DNA of 13,009 bases from Thermoanaerobaculia bacterium. GTDB taxonomy: Bacteria > Bacteroidota > Bacteroidia > Chitinophagales > Saprospiraceae. Both the position numbers and the translations under genes were made by a program. The notes beneath the pieces are model-generated. The model saw only the letters and a list, made by a program, of their open reading frames with translations, was not told the origin of the DNA and searched no databases. The stretch is from the NCBI GenBank assembly GCA_023151335.1, contig JAKLJF010000072.1, forward strand, positions 1 through 13,009, written 5' to 3'. Shown one piece after another: positions 12,681-13,009 of this stretch; the stretch's first letter is position 1, and each line of letters starts with the position of its first letter.

Positions 12681-13009
12681 TCTCCGTCGTCATTGTCAAC
12701 TATAACGTGCGCGCTTTTCTGGAGCAGGCGCTGCTGTCGGTGCGCAAGGCCATGCAGGGCATTGCCGGCGAGGTATGGGTAGTGGATAATCATTCGGTGG
12801 ACGACTCCGTGCGGATGGTGCGGGAAAAATTTCCGGAAGTGCGGCTGATCGCCAACACCAATAATCCCGGTTTTGCCGTGGCCAACAATCAGGCTATCCG
12901 CCAAAGCAAGGGGGAATACGTGTTGCTGCTCAACCCGGATACGCTGGTGGAAGAAGACACCTTCCACAAATGCCTGGCGTTCATGGATGCCCACCCCGAG
13001 GCGGGCGCG
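12674..13009 (+). CDS. Family 2 glycosyltransferase, N-terminal part (runs off right edge)
   Basis: From the ATG at 12674 the frame stays open for 112 codons to the edge. It begins MRLSVVIVNYNVRAFLEQAL, the first beta strand of GT-A fold family 2 enzymes, where V-V-I-V-N-Y-N contacts the nucleotide sugar. V-W-V-V-D-N-H-S-V-D-D-S follows, the usual V-D-N-x-S-x-D element. N-N-P-G-F-A-V-A-N-N-Q-A-I and L-L-L-N-P-D-T, the metal-binding region, come next. This set is typical of the rhamnosyltransferase-like branch of GT2 that builds cell-surface polysaccharides. Donor and acceptor cannot be predicted from this part. It diverges from the unknown exported protein gene across 64 bp. A minus-strand frame at 12530-12994 is its shadow. 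Confidence 0.9.
   Translation, partial: MRLSVVIVNYNVRAFLEQALLSVRKAMQGIAGEVWVVDNHSVDDSVRMVREKFPEVRLIANTNNPGFAVANNQAIRQSKGEYVLLLNPDTLVEEDTFHKCLAFMDAHPEAGA

Noticed and set aside
12530..12994. 154-codon minus-strand frame at the right end
   Set aside because: It is antisense to the clear family 2 glycosyltransferase and to the start of the unknown exported gene.

Overview
The window looks like chromosomal DNA from a Bacteroidota species, probably of the Saprospiria/Chitinophagia type (inference). Several secreted proteins carry C-terminal tails of the type IX secretion system (T9SS) type A kind with a Y-P-N-P core. One is a SprB-repeat adhesin and one has an N-terminal module plus EF-hand/dockerin-like loops that I know from Saprospiria-like genomes. 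Start codons lack Shine-Dalgarno sequences. Five upstream regions carry the Bacteroidota -7 promoter element TAnnTTTG. Codon use is GC-rich for this phylum. I see no IS element, integrase, phage gene, CRISPR array, tRNA or rRNA.

Layout, left to right. (1) 1-265, minus: the N-terminus of a secreted Cys-rich surface protein, cut by the window edge. (2) 441-2126, plus: a complete DEAD-box RNA helicase with a DbpA-type RNA-binding domain. (3) 2127-4631 and 4730-8803, both minus: two large T9SS cargo proteins, one with dockerin-like calcium loops and one with twelve SprB repeats, five of them in an exact 228-bp tandem array. (4) 9154-10515, minus: a PAP2/vanadium-haloperoxidase-like exported protein with a strong terminator behind it. 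(5) 10616-11161, minus: dCTP deaminase. (6) 11182-11285: thirteen perfect copies of an 8-bp unit, between dcd and the divergent gene and probably within the dcd 5' leader. (7) 11368-11727, plus: a small CoA-binding Rossmann protein. (8) 11740-12609, minus: an unrecognised exported protein, visibly more AT-rich than its neighbours. (9) 12674-13009, plus: the start of a family 2 glycosyltransferase, cut by the edge.

How they fit together. The three T9SS-type or surface proteins and the two other exported proteins suggest a cell-envelope neighbourhood. The helicase, dcd and CoA-binding protein are ordinary housekeeping genes. The two big cargo genes are close enough (98 bp) to be co-transcribed; no clear promoter was seen for the second one. 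I did not find a convincing new multi-gene system. The most unusual signals are non-coding: the octamer array in front of dcd, a 12-bp inverted repeat that puts the start codon of the dockerin-type gene in a loop, and smaller hairpins at two other start regions. The homogenised 228-bp repeats in the adhesin are also worth a look.
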